From positions 1 to 64,000 of the forward strand of contig JBBHKE010000360.1 in NCBI GenBank assembly GCA_037447655.1: 64,000 nt of DNA, in the 5' to 3' direction. Below, one piece after another: positions 36,461 through 48,363 of the stretch. This DNA is from Zygnema cylindricum. Its lineage: Eukaryota; Streptophyta; Zygnematophyceae; Zygnematales; Zygnemataceae. Position 1 is the stretch's first letter, and every line of letters starts with the position of its first letter. The position numbers were made by a program, and so were the translations under genes. The notes beneath the pieces are model-generated. The model saw only the letters and a list, made by a program, of their open reading frames with translations, was not told the origin of the DNA and ran no database searches.

Positions 36461-38275
36461 TTGGTTTTCGCAAATTACAAATTCATTATTAGCCCTATCC
36501 ATCCCATTAGTGGACATGGATTCCACATCCGAGAGAAGGGGTCGACTTCATTTATGTTTTTCGAAATTAAAGACACCATGACGTTATCTCATTTCCGTAT
36601 GTTATTTGATACCGAAATGCGCGATCTAGCATTTCGGTACAAATATCGGTTTGACCTACGGGTTGCTTTCTCTCTTTTAGGTCGTTTCCTTCGTGGTTCA
36701 ACCCTTACTCTTTATTCCCGCAAATATGATTATGTACTTCCGACAACGAAGTTCGCTCCAGCTTTCGTTGGGAGTCCTGCTATTATTAGACAACTAGAAA
36801 TTCCCTATCAACCGCCTATTCCGTAAGTCTTTCATCCTTACGTGAATGTGCCTATTCCAGAAGTATTTCATCCTTAAGGGAATGTTATTACGGCAGTAGT
36901 TGCTGAAATACCACAACAATTCGGTATTGCAGCACGTGTTAGAATTTCGGCACGACCAGCGATGATAATCTTGCTAGTAGATCCCGTATTAGTCATGTTT
37001 GAAATGTTGCAAGCGGAGTACCGTATGAAAAAACCCGATGAAGTTCAAGAGTTAATGAACTTTGAACAAAAATCGGGAGAAACCGCTCCTGCCATGCGTG
37101 CTCGTATGGAAGCACTCCGGGAAGCATTGCCAGACTCAATGTTGGATATTGAAGATGTCCATAAATTCGTAAGAGAGTTTCCTGTCCAGTCAAAGAAATT
37201 TATCCAAAGTCATCTGACTTAAACCTACGGCTTGAAACTCACTTTCGACCAAGCCGCCCAGTATACTATATAATATGAGATGCAATCATGTTGGTGGGAA
37301 GCTCATGACGGTTCAGAAGTTGTGTCCTCACCTTCCCCACCAAGCAATACATGGCCCAACAACAGGCACCTGAATGTGGTTGCCATGGGAGCTCCATCGT
37401 TTAACCCTGGAAACATATTTTGTTTTCGTTGCAGGGAAATACGGCGTAAGGCCCGCATGTGTCCTGATAACATGACCAAATGCTCTCACTGTCAGCAGAT
37501 GGGAAATTAGGCCGATCGATACCATATTAAGAATCTAGAGTTATCATATCAATATGAGATCAATAACGGGGGTATTCCCGCTTGTTTCGCCAAGCCCGTC
37601 ACCCCACCTAAGGAGACTCAAAAATAATCTTCTCCTCCTAAAATTTCCTGTAGAGGGAGAGAGAAAAGATAGAGCAACAAGCAACTATGGCTACAATGAT
37701 AAAAGAACAATTCGGAGCCTTCATGGCAACAATAAGGTCGTATTTTTCGGAATGGCCCGAGCCGTCGTTCATACGCCGACGTTGCCCAGTCGTACCCTTT
37801 GGGATTCCACTTTTCAACAATGAGCATCCATGTTAAACAAAGGCTCGAAGATCATAATCGAGTTGGAAAATTAAAAAATTCTCGAATCCCACTATCTTTC
37901 GAGAAAAAAACTCTCTCCCCTCTTTTGGAAATGGCTTCGGCTATCGTAGCTGGAGCCCTTACAATCTTGGATAGTACAATACAAGATGCCCATCGCGTTA
38001 AAGAACGGTTAAGCATCCTAGCGGCTATGATTGAGGACGTTCCCAAGGCCTCTCCTATTTCGGGTGAGGTTGTTGCAGCCGCCGCTATACGCGCATTGCA
38101 GCTGAATTGCAATCTGTCAGCAGTCCATTCAATTTCAGCCAACGAACGTAGCATGTTAGATCTTCACATTAGCTTTCTTGATAGTTGCGCACACTCATTC
38201 ACAATAAATAGTGTCGTCCTTTCCCTCCCTCTTATGGACACCAGAGCCAAACGCGTGATCTTCGGATCTTGATTC
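36461..38275 (+). pseudogene. Degraded Gag-like region with zinc knuckles and protease-like motif
   Basis: Open segments in changing frames encode YRMKKPDEVQELMNFEQKSG and KFVREFPVQSKKFIQSHLT (36962-37222), a Gag-capsid-like helix region. At about 37420-37525 follow CFRCREIRRKARMC and CSHCQQMGN. These resemble two CCHC knuckles whose His and last Cys have mutated, with a stop inside the second. Near 38210 LPLMDTRAKRVIFGS resembles an aspartic-protease active-site region, with Arg where Gly is expected. No reverse transcriptase follows. The family call is by motif only. Confidence 0.5.
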
Positions 38276-38916
38276 ACGTTGAAGCTTGGCCTCATGACAG
38301 GTAAGCCGCAAACCACGACCACCTATTTACTAACTTCAGTTGGTACCACAGAGTTAGCTCTTGGAATCACCAAAGACCCCCTCGTGTTTCGATTTCAAAC
38401 AGAAATTGAAACTGAATTTTTCTGAAATTTCCTCACATGCTATGATTACTAATTGTAGCGATTAGGAATGTTTGGTTGGCCATGACGTTATATTTCGGGT
38501 CGGTGGCAGTGTAGATATACAAGACCAAAGCTTCTTTACAGTCCTAGTCACTTTCCTGAGCGGAAGATTGGCCTTCCACTTATTTTGGCACATAAACCAT
38601 TGTTTGTCATGGCTCATTCGGCGACAGCACTTCTGGCTTATGTTTGTATCGACACATTAGATACTCACATCTCTCCATGCATTCTCTCAATTATCAAGTC
38701 AACTTTTAATGGGTTGTTGAGTTCATAGGGTGCAAATTACATGATTATTAAGGAGCATGCCAAGTTTGGTGTTTCACGTTATTTACAGGATTTTTCGGAT
38801 GACCTGGATTCCAAGCGGATACTCATTACAAATGAGACATTCGATTCGCGTCTTCGCGGTCTTCCGATTGTGTTGGCCAACTCCTCCGTAGGCTAACGAG
38901 CTCGGGGGGGCGGGAG

Positions 38917-39120
38917 AATAAATGGATATCTCTTTCGGTTGCCCACTCACCTTTGCAACCCACTCCTTCCACCTTTTTTATTCCTTTCATATTATCATAT
39001 TCTTTTTCGCTATGTATTATAATTATTTTTGCATTGGGATTTGCTTTGTTGTTGTCTATTCCAATTTTTTTACTCGCCATCTGGTAGGATTCCATGTTTC
39101 TTGGTTCGATTATACACGCG
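38917..39120 (+). repeat. Direct repeat B1
   Basis: It matches B2 at 40482-40687: AATAAATGGAT at the start, then TGCCCACTCACC, CACTCCTTCCACCTTT, TGCTATGTATTATAATTATT and GGTTCGATTA near the end. It joins A2 directly at CGAT (39121-39124). Confidence 0.78.
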
Positions 39121-40479
39121 CGATAGCTGTCATGCTGCATTGTGTCGAGACATTAATTTAGTTTATTTGTAAGAATGTCACGGGTTGTAGCTACACTAGT
39201 TCCATTTGGGTTACAAATCATGTTTGAACGCATATTTTATTGTGTACCATGATTCAAGTGACGTCAAAAATTCCTCGTGGGGAACGGAGGTACGGAATTG
39301 TATAGAATCGAATGATCCTGTGAGTGGCGGCGACGGTACATACATTTTTTTGTCGCAGATTTTGGCGTGACGCGATGTAAGATTTCAAACCATTAATGAC
39401 GCGACGTACAATTTCAAACATTGGTGACGCGACATACGATTGCGAAACATTGGTGACGCGACGTGCGATTTCAAAATGTTGACAACGCACGCTGATTGGT
39501 TGTAATTTAAGTCGTGAACATATAGAGGTTCACGCATTTCCATGAAGTTAGAAAGGGTTTTAATTTGCGGATTGTGAATTTGTAACGTAGGCATATGGTT
39601 ATAGTCGCTTATTGGCCAAGACCCGACCTAGGCGGAAATCGTACGATAAAATACCTACATTCTATTGGTTAGTTAGCAAATGTCAAGAATTAGTTTTTTG
39701 GCTATTTTGTTAGTACTTAGGCGATTGGGTTAGGTTTCTACTCTTATAATTTGAGAGTACATGGATTGGTCGAAGAGGACTTACATTTTCTTGTGTTTTT
39801 CCCTTGTCTTTTCCTTAGTCAAATTGTCACTGTTTTTTGCCAAGGCTTTTCTTCCTTAGTTTGTTAAGCCATAGTCTTTCTTTTTCCCTACTATACTTTT
39901 CCTGTAAACCGTACAATTTAATTCACTTGGTTTTGCTGGAGTCCGCACGGTTTCTTTTTAACAACCTTTTAGTGTGGATTTTGCAGACTTTCTTAGGCTG
40001 CTTCTAAACCTTGTGGATGCCCTCTGTGATTAGGGTTTGACTTTTTGTGGTGTAATTTCTATTGCCTTTTGCTGAAGTTTATTTGTGGTTTGATTTAATC
40101 CAATTATCTCAGATTCTCTACAAATTTCCCTTGTTTTCATTGCTTGATTTTCTGTTTGCTTTTTTTGTAATGGTTATTAGTGTGACAGAATCTGACTATC
40201 TCAAATTCTTTGCATATTTCCATTGTTTGTTTCCTATATTTTCCTCAATCTAGTTTACGTATTTCCTTTCTCGTTATTTGTTTTCTTTCAATTTGTCTTG
40301 TTGTTGTACTTTTCTACCATCGGGGTGCCAAGATCTGGTTACTCGGATTTTCCGCAAATTTTCATTGTTGTTTTCTTGCATTTTTCTGGTTTCGTTTTCC
40401 TTTATTCTAAATCCTAGACCTGACTATTGTAAGGAATACGCCCAAACCGTGGAGCCTAGTGGCTACCTATCGGCTTAGT
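39121..40479 (+). repeat. Direct repeat A2
   Basis: This is the full-length partner of A1 without the hAT insertion; its empty site reads TTTTTTGTAATGGTTATTAG near 40170. It ends GGCTACCTATCGGCTTAGT like A1. Scattered substitutions relative to A1 show that the insertion is not recent. Confidence 0.8.
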
Positions 40480-40481
40480 AT

Positions 40482-40687
40482 AATAAATGGATCTCTCATC
40501 GGCTGCCCACTCACCTTCGCTTCCCACTCCTTCCACCTTTCTTTCCCCTTTTCACATTGTCATATTCGTTTTTGCTATGTATTATAATTATTTTTGCTGT
40601 AGGATTTGCTTTGTTGTTCTCTATTCCACTTTTTCTACTTGCCATCTCGTTGGGTTGCATGTTTATTGGTTCGATTAGACACATGCA
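40482..40687 (+). repeat. Direct repeat B2 (right terminus)
   Basis: It is the partner of B1. Beyond it, Harbinger-like target sequence resumes, so B2 is the element's right end and not a random flank. Confidence 0.75.
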
Positions 40688-40851
40688 CGACACGAAAAAT
40701 AGTCGTACATCTAAAGTATGAATTGACGTTTACTCTACTTTGGTAAAAATGATTTTTTCGTACGGCTAAAGTTTATGTTAATGTTCCCTCAATTTTAGGG
40801 CAAAAAGACCGAGAAATGTAAATACTTTAATACAGCGGGACGTACCTTTAA

Positions 40852-42370
40852 GATGTACGAAAATTTGTCGTCTTGTGTTTATTTCAACCCATTGTCATGT
40901 CATCTTCAAATTTTTCATAAACCACATCGACAATGTGTTTTAAGCTAAGTAAAATCGTTTACACAAATAGAAAAACATATTCCCACGTGTGAAAAGTTTT
41001 CACAAGTTTTTGACGACTGGAAAAAGTACAGGGTTGTTCGTTTTTGTCCGCATGCACCTTGTACGGTTTTTATTTGAAAGGGTCTGGATGGTGTAGTGTC
41101 ATTTCACGTGAATGTGAAAAATATGCGAAGGTGAAAAATCTGCTCAGTCATGGCGACCGGACAGGAGAGGTTTACGCAAAGGCATGTTCTACAACCACGG
41201 CTGCAAGGCTGTACGTCTACGATGTCAGGCAATGACATACGATATGCTAGAGTGTTTAAATAATTACAACGTGTCTTGCGACGCTTCAAAAAGTTTCGAA
41301 AAATTTGGTGCGGCAAGAGAGATTGTACACGTTGACAGTCGTCACGGGCGTTGTCGACGTATACAATCGTCACAAACTTAAGTAACAATTTCGAGTAAAC
41401 ACATAGAGACACCCGAAATCCGGGTCCGCCGGATCCGCGGTAAAATACAATTTAAAGGTGCGTCTCCATTTACTTGAAACTTAGAGAAATAACTTTGTTT
41501 TTTAGCGCAGATCCGGCGGACCCGGATTTCGGAGGTCTTTATGTGTAAAAACGACATAGTTAGGGTGCGTCTCTATGTACTTCAAACTTAGAGTTTTTTT
41601 TTTTAATTTGGATCTTTGAAAAAAAAAAAGTCGGTCGCAAACATGCTTACACTAATATAGGTCTCCCTACAAAATCTGACAAATCGTACACAAATCGTAC
41701 ATTCACACGGTCGAAACGGGGCTGTCGGACGAATATGTGCGAGCGGGATTTTTTACGACCTGGTTTTTTTCTTTTTTAGAACGCACATTCTCATGCGTCC
41801 GCGGTTACTAAAACTAATTTATTGTACTTTTTAACTTAAAAAGACACATTTATGTACGGTTTGACACTGACCGTACACCACTCTATCTAAGAGATAACGT
41901 ACTGAAAATAGCCCTAAATAAAATAAAGAAAAAAATAGAATTAACTACACTAATGGAGAATAAAACAAAAAAAAAGCGGGACGGAATTAGCGTACACAAC
42001 GCTAATAACGATTAGCGGTGTAACGGACAAAATATGACGAATATTGTTTTCTTTCGCCGTCGCTTGAATTCGTTTGAAATTTTTGTAATTTTTTTACACT
42101 TTTTGTTTTTCGAAAATACTTTGTTTTAAAACACATCGTCACTGTTTTTTAAAGAATAGTTTGAAGGTGACGTTTTTTGGCGTGGCCGTGGGTCGAAGAA
42201 GACAAGACGATGATGATGACGCAAAATGTACTTTTACTTTTTTTTGTACGGTTGAAACTTACGCGGTACGGCTTTACGTTTTACATGAAAACGACAGAAA
42301 AAAACCCTTACTTTGGCACATGGAGACGCACCCTAAGTTCGCTAAGCTACAAATACATGGGGCCGTACCC
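40852..42370. mobile_element. Harbinger-like element, reverse orientation, interrupted in its arm
   Basis: The right end GGGGCCGTACCC plus TAA (42371-42373) is the reverse complement of the 17329 left end. Reverse-oriented body blocks (CGGGTCCGCCGGATCC, ACGGGCGTTGTCGACG) lie at 40850-41455. Its other terminus is lost near 40850. It is split at TAA by the element at 41456-42333. Confidence 0.58.
41456..42333. mobile_element. Harbinger-like element nested in the 40852-42370 copy, itself invaded
   Basis: The left end near GGTGCGTCTCCATTTACTTG and right end CACATGGAGACGCACCC are flanked by TAA (41453-41455 and 42334-42336). A further left end, GGGTGCGTCTCTATGTAC after TTA, begins at 41563. A TA-flanked element fragment occupies about 41600-42030, ending CGATTAGCGGTG. 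Several layers are therefore stacked here. Confidence 0.55.
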
Positions 42371-42373
42371 TAA

Positions 42374-42995
42374 GTCAAAAACGTGCGAAAATATGCGGAG
42401 TCCCTTTCCCATAATTGAAAATTTCATGCGGTCGCAAGAAATTGCCCGCATTAAATTTTTACCGCCGGAAATATTCCTGTAGGAGGGGAATTCGAAATTT
42501 CAAATTTCCACAGTTTGGAAAATTTAATGCGGCCGCTTAAAATTTGCCGCACTAAATTTCTTCTCTAGGGAATTTCCGCACAAGATGGGGCCGCCTCCTT
42601 GTTGCTGACTTCAATGGACTGTTGTAAATATATTTGCTACAGTAGTAGACATTTTACAATTTTTTTGACTCGTCATCAACTGATCAGATCCAGAAAGAGG
42701 TAGCTTGTTTTTGTCAGAAGAGTCAAAAGTACTATTAATTTCCTTGTCCAATTAGACTTAAAAGTTTTCTTGAATAGACCTGCATTCTTTGAACTTGCTA
42801 ATGCCTCGATGTTAAATCCCAATACTCTTAAATGCCACAGTCTTGTCTCAGCTTATTATTGACTTGGTGATAACCTCGTCAATCCAGTAGAATCTGCTGT
42901 TGCGTGACTTGCTAGTTGAGTCATCAATGAGAAAATTATGAAGGCTATCACTGTTCGCATGCGTTGAACATAAGTTTTATGTTTAAAAACTTAAA
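42374..42995. promoter_or_regulatory. Presumed promoter and 5' UTR of the DUF218 gene
   Basis: No other gene is seen. The DNA changes from repeat-derived (to about 42600) to ordinary AT-rich sequence. No convincing TATA box can be singled out, so the core promoter is not positioned. Confidence 0.3.
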
Positions 42996-45900
42996 ATGAA
43001 GGCTATTGTTGTCCTCGGCTGTAAGGTAAACGCTGATGGAAAGTGCTCTCCACGGCTGAAAGAGAGAGTGGAAATAGCTGTGGATTACTACAAAAAAACT
43101 TCAAATACAAATGAAGCTGTCTTGATACTTTCTGGCTACAAAAGTAGTGGACCAGGTCAATCCAGACGCTGCTCTAAGCTTTTCCATGCCATTGAAGCTT
43201 TCTTTTTTATTCATTTAATATTTTTTTAAGAAGAACAGAATCATAAGCATTGCAAACATCCATGAGAAATCTCATCCTTTGACGCCTGTTTTGCAACCGT
43301 AAGAACCTATTCACAAGACGTTACATCAATTAATGCGATTCTATATCTTTCATAGCACCATTAAATTTATTTTTGCTGTCTACTTTATGGTCAGCATCGG
43401 TGCCATAGTTCACCCATCTATTTTCTGATTTAACTTTGTTTACACTTTTCGTTTTGACTTCCTCCTTGTTGACACATATTTTGAAATAGTAACATATTTT
43501 GAAACGAAAGGTAATTTCTTTGTTTCCTCTGCAGGGAGTCATTGGATCATATGTTATTGTTATTTTCTTGACAACGTAGTCTCTTCAGGAGAAATGATTT
43601 TATTTCTAACAAACGCCGCCTTTGTTTGCAGTTAAAAAGATGATATTCACAATAACCAAAGATGCACATAGCTCAAAAATTCAAGCAAAATTTTGTGGAA
43701 TGCTACAAATCCATGGCTATCAGATTTAATCACTTGAACTTGAGTGCGTGCTTGTTTGATCCAAAATCATAAGTGTTGATAGCATTATTTATTTAAGTGG
43801 CCCGCGATAAGCCACGTTGCAAATCATAATTAGTGTATTTAATTATATTGAAGTGTTAAAGCTAAGAATTCACTAACTGTAATGGCGAAGATCCTTTTTT
43901 TTTTTTCTTTTCCATTTTTTTTTTATTGGAATTTTGCAGTGAGTGAAGCAGAAGCAGCTGCAAGGCTTTGTTGTGAATTAGGAATCAAGAACGAAGCCCT
44001 TGTTTTAGAAGAGGAGGCAACAAACACAATAGAGGTAATGTAATGGCCCTTGCCTATATATCATCAGTTCTTAGGTTTTTTCTAACTGCTTTGGTTGCTG
44101 TAGGAAGGAGGAACTGTAATCAGCTTGTTGAGTACAATCTGTATTTGTATATTCTTCTCCACCTCAAAGCACAAGATACCTTTGTGGTTACATAAAATCA
44201 CTCTTTGTGTCAAAAATATTGTCCCTGGCATAGTTGGCACTCTAGAAGTTTGCTAGTTGACTCATGAATTACTTTGGGCTTTTTCCAGTGTGGTACCTGT
44301 TCATATGGATTGGTGTAGTTTTTCTATCATTGATTTTCTTCATTGATATAGGTAGATTTTCAGTCTATTGCCTCGTATAAATTAGTATGTTGGTTTTAGG
44401 CTTACACAGATGCACGTGAATTGTTTAGTGATTTGATTTTACATTTGCATTCTGACTGGTGGACTGTTTCTGGTATTAAAGTGATAAAGAAAGCGTAACT
44501 GCTTGCCAGTAGTCTTCGTAAAACAACCATTAGGAGAAGAATAAGTCACAATCTTTTGGATGAATTCCGCATGGGAGCACTCGATCAGAAGGTAATATTT
44601 AGATTAGCAAGTTTTTTATGGTTTTAAACAGATCATACCATTTGTGTCCAAACACTGCCCGTCGCTATTAGAGCTAATCACTCTAATTCGAGTGAGTGCT
44701 TTTTTGACGCAAAATCATATATTTGTGTTATTAACACTATTTAGTTAAGCGGCCCATATATTGAGCAACCTGTCAAACATGATTTAATTCAGTTAATTCA
44801 ACTAAAGTGTTAACTAATAATTCACTAGCTCCAACAGGGATGGGAGGTGAAGCCTAGAGGTATTTCTTGACTCTGCTTGAAGTTTGAAGTGCTTCAGTCT
44901 ATGTTGCCCTCTCGATTGACCATGATTTGACCTGAACTAGTTCTTTTTGTTGTGGTCTTATATTTGGCACCAGAATGCGACAAAAACTCTTCCCCTAGCA
45001 CTCAAAATAGGGGTCTCAGAAATGCTGGTTGTGACTTCAGACTTCCATGTCAACCGTTCAAAAGCCATATTCGAAGCAGTTTACGATGGCAGTGGAATTA
45101 AGGTATTTTGCCTCCATCCTCCCTTTTCATGCCCATCTTTGCGCTTCGCTGTGTCTCCATCTCCTTGCTTCTTTCCCCTTTCCTCATTTGAACATAAAAT
45201 TGAATTAAGTTATAAAATTTAGAAAGTTTGAACTCCCCTAATCTTCATCAATATTATTTTTTCTTGCTCACATTTACCTCCTGTCATGGTTGTGACGGGC
45301 AATATCACTTAAATTGTGGCATGTGCTTTTGTCGTTCATAAGTCAACACGCAGCTCGCATGGAAGTCGATCAGCAAGTACATGGGCATCGCTATTAGAGT
45401 TATCACTCTGATTCGAGTGACTGTTTTTTTAACCTGAAATCCTAACACTATTCAGTTAAATGGCCCATAATGGCCAGGCGGCAGAACACAATTTAGTGTT
45501 GTGTTAATGCTAATAATTCACTAACTCTAATACCGATGGGTGATGTAGTCAACTTGAATGATGGTTACTTCGACATAACAGTCTCTCTTTGTGCTATCTT
45601 TTCTTGTCAAGTGCAGTTATCATATGCAGAAGCAAGAGGATGTGTAAGTCCGACTCGATTGGCAGCTTTGAATCTTGAAGAGGTGAGTCCTATCTGCTAT
45701 TAGTTTGAAGGAGTTATTAGTATGAATGCGGGATTAGAATGCATAATACTAATTTAGTGTGAGGAGACGTGGCAGCTTGTCATCCACTCCCTAAAGTAGT
45801 GTTATTAACACTGTTTCGTGATTTTTGGCCAAAAAAAGCCGAGACCAAATTGGAGTTATTTACACTAATAGCAATGTGCAGTGTATGCTGCTCATTGCTA

Positions 45901-46559
45901 TTAGAGTTAATCACTCTAATTTGAGTGAGTCTTCCTTTAACCCAAAATCATAATTTCATGTTAACACTATTCAGTTAAGTGGGCCCATAATGAGCCACAT
46001 GGAACATTATTAAGTGTAGTCAATTCTAAAGAAGGAGAAGAAGAAAAAGAAGAAGAAGCAAAGTCACTAACTCTAAAGCAATTCTCAGTGTAGTCGCTTT
46101 CCCTGTTGCTGCCAGCTTGCTTATTCTACTCACAGTTTTGGACATTGTAAATTCCTGCTTGAAGGATTTCGGTGAGAGTCGAAAGCTTGTCATATTCCTA
46201 ATTTAGAAGTTTATTTGAAGGAAAATAATTTCTTGGATGAAGCATTAATTTATTGTGTGCTCGCTTGTAAAGGATGGCATAAACAAGACAATATACTTGT
46301 TAGAAAACGGAGTTTTGTTTTTTAATCAATCATTGGGCTGTTAGGGAGGTTAATTACGTCCTTGGGTTCTTCTAGCCCGTTAATGTTCCTTTTTAATAGT
46401 TTAAAATCTTACAAGAATTACCCGTGCTTGCAGTACTTTCATTTTTTTATTGGGCTTTGTCTAATTTCATGTTTTTGTTTTATATGAATTTTGCAGGAAT
46501 CGAAAATAATGCTCTTGCCTGAAAAGTTGAAACCTATGTTGGCCAATGCAACGCTGTAA
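42996..46559 (+). CDS. DUF218 (SanA/YdcF/ElyC-like) protein, five exons
   Basis: Exons 42996-43155, 43940-44034, 44974-45102, 45617-45682 and 46497-46559 (TAA) join with matching phases (1,0,0,0) and GT-AG ends to give 170 residues. The start MKAIVVLGCKVNADGKCSP and the downstream ILSGY give the N-terminal strands of DUF218. SEAEAAARLCCELGI follows, then EEATNTIE joined to NATKTLP across a splice, the family's S/TxNTxEN signature. Next is VVTSDFHVNRSKAIF, matching the conserved S-x-x-H-x-x-R. No signal peptide or membrane segment is visible, unlike many bacterial SanA/ElyC proteins that are membrane-anchored. The protein is probably soluble. Bacterial relatives are linked to envelope functions; the plant role is unknown. 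The frame is intact. Confidence 0.82.
43700..46100. mobile_element. Four MITEs of one family in DUF218 introns
   Basis: Copies lie at about 43725-43890, 44665-44850, 45385-45540 and 45890-46095. They share the left end CGCTATTAGAGTTAATCACTC (degraded in the first), the centre ACACTATTCAGTTAAGYGGCCCATAA, and the right end TTCACTAACTCTAATACCGA. The ends are mutually inverted. The first lies in intron 1, the second in intron 2, the third in intron 3 and the fourth in intron 4. Exons are untouched. Confidence 0.65.
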
Positions 46560-47617
46560 TTTAGCTCTATCCACCCACACCCTTCATTTTTGTTTTTAGT
46601 CGGTCCATTATTTTGTCTTTTTTATTTATTTATCCTATGTGCTTAGGGCTGGTTGCCTTTGAAAGATATGTATATTTATTCAATTGTTTAAAAAAGAAAA
46701 CTCAAATAGCTTTCATACTCTGCCAAAATCATGATTGCCCATGGCAGAGTATGTAGATATAACTCTGTCACCGTGATGCCTACAGTAAAATTTGTTTTAC
46801 TGCATCTGCTATGGTGTAGTTTATTATCGACACGATCATTTTTGTATAATATATCGGAGGCTGAATGGACCGTGTATTGTAAAACTGCTGTAGAACTGTA
46901 GAAAGGTAGAACTCCAGAACTGCCGTAGAACAGTTGAACTCAGCTGTTGCAGTTAATCTGGTTGCCCAAAAGGGTTTTTTACAAATGGCAACCTCATTCT
47001 TGGCTTTGTTGATTTTAAACATCTATATTCAAATAATGGTAGCCATATAAAGTGAAAGGGAACAGAACTTTTTGCAATTATCAGTTTCTCTGTGCTGATA
47101 TTACACTTGATGTTGTCTTCAAGTTTGTTTTGAGCATGATGTGACTTGTGGGAAATGTTTCCCGTCTCTTGTTGACATCCATCATTTTGAAATTAGCACA
47201 CATTCACGCCCTGCATGTGTGCATACGTCTCTTCCTTCTTCATTTGGTTCCACGATCAGTAAAAAATCGATCGTTTTTGCCTACCTTTTCAGTTGCTGTG
47301 ATCATTTTTCTCGTGAGAACTCCATTGCAACAGGGTGTCAGATCATGCTACTTGTCACTGCAGTTAGGTGATGCGCAGGCTTTTAGACATTTCAAGCTCA
47401 AAAAGGGACTGGAAGATGGCTGTACATATTTTTGAGGTGCTAAGTTGCTTGTTTGCTAGAACCATTGGAGCAGTTCTGTCAAGTTTTACAGGTTCAATAT
47501 CCATAGAAGGTATCTTAAAGCATGTTGGTGGTAATTTTTTGACACAAATGTGACCAGTCGAATACTCTGAAATCTGCAAACTTATGTAGCCCTTTTTTCA
47601 CGTTTGAATTTATAGAG
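46560..47617. other. Downstream of DUF218 gene, no supported gene
   Basis: This should include the DUF218 3' UTR. A short frame at 47368-47553 (MMRRLLDISSSKRDWKMAV) follows an AG and runs to a stop, but has no recognisable family and no clear partner exon. I leave it uncalled. Confidence 0.3.
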
Positions 47618-47620
47618 TTA

Positions 47621-48363
47621 GGCTGCGGCCCCATGTAGTTGTAACTTAGCGTACTTACTTTGTATTTTAGCGCGGATCCGGCGGACCCGGATTTCAAGTG
47701 TCTCTATGTGTTCATTCGAAATTATTACTTTAGTTTGTGACAATTGTATACGTCGACAACGCCCGTGACGGCTGTCACCGTGTACAATTTGTGATGACGC
47801 ACCATATTTTCTTGAAACTTTTTGAAGCGTCGCAAGACACATCGTAACTTTTGAAACGATTTGCGGATTTGGTATGTCGCATGTCTTTGCGAGACATCGT
47901 TGACGTACAGCCATGCACCCGTGGCTGTGCAAAATGCCTTGACGTAAACCTCTCCCGTCCGGCCGCCATTACTTCGCAGATTTTTCACGTTCGCAGACTT
48001 TTCAACTTTGCGTGAAATGACACTGCAGCGTCGAGACCCTTGCAAAAAAAAAACCGTACAACATGCAAGCCGACAAAAACAAACAAACCCTGTACTTTTT
48101 TTCGTCGTCAAAACTTCTAAAATCTTTTCACACGTGGGAATATATTTTCAGATTGGTGTAGACGGATGACGTTTTTTGTCGTCGAAGTGGGTCGAAGAAC
48201 ACAAGACGACAAGATGTAGTACATTTTAAATTCGATGATGACGCAAAATGTACTTCTCCTTTTTTCTATTTTATTGTACGGTTGAAACTTACGCGGTACG
48301 GCTCTAAGTTTTACAAGAAAACGACAGAAAAAAACCCTTACTTAAGCACACAGAGACGCACCC
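47621..48363. mobile_element. Chimeric PIF/Harbinger-like element
   Basis: This 743-bp element is flanked by TTA (47618-47620, 48364-48366). The left end GGCTGCGGCCCCATGTAG is of the 17329 type. The right end CACAGAGACGCACCC is of the 17366 type, so the two termini belong to different subfamilies. The GATCCGGCGGACCCGG block is intact. Confidence 0.6.

Larger units (their letters stand above)
32485..40691 (+). mobile_element. Split-direct-repeat retroelement (A1-internal-B1-A2-B2), DIRS/PAT-like architecture
   Basis: Repeat A occurs at 32489-34745 (1348 bp once the hAT and its duplication are removed) and 39121-40479 (about 1355 bp). Repeat B, about 205 bp, occurs at 38917-39120 and 40482-40687. 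The order A1-internal-B1-A2-B2 is the split direct repeat known for PAT/Ngaro-like tyrosine-recombinase retrotransposons. CGAT/CGAC is found at the left border (32485), the B1/A2 junction (39121) and the right border (40688), fitting a recombination core with no true TSD. The internal region has decayed Gag-like sequence but no recognisable reverse transcriptase or recombinase, so it is non-autonomous or degraded. The alternative is an LTR element rearranged at its 3' end. Confidence 0.6.

Noticed and set aside
32485-40691. Simple LTR retrotransposon with A1 and A2 as LTRs
   Set aside because: Repeat B is present both before and after A2. The insertion target resumes only after B2, and no 4-6 bp duplication or primer-binding site was seen at the A1 edge. 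It is kept as the alternative explanation.
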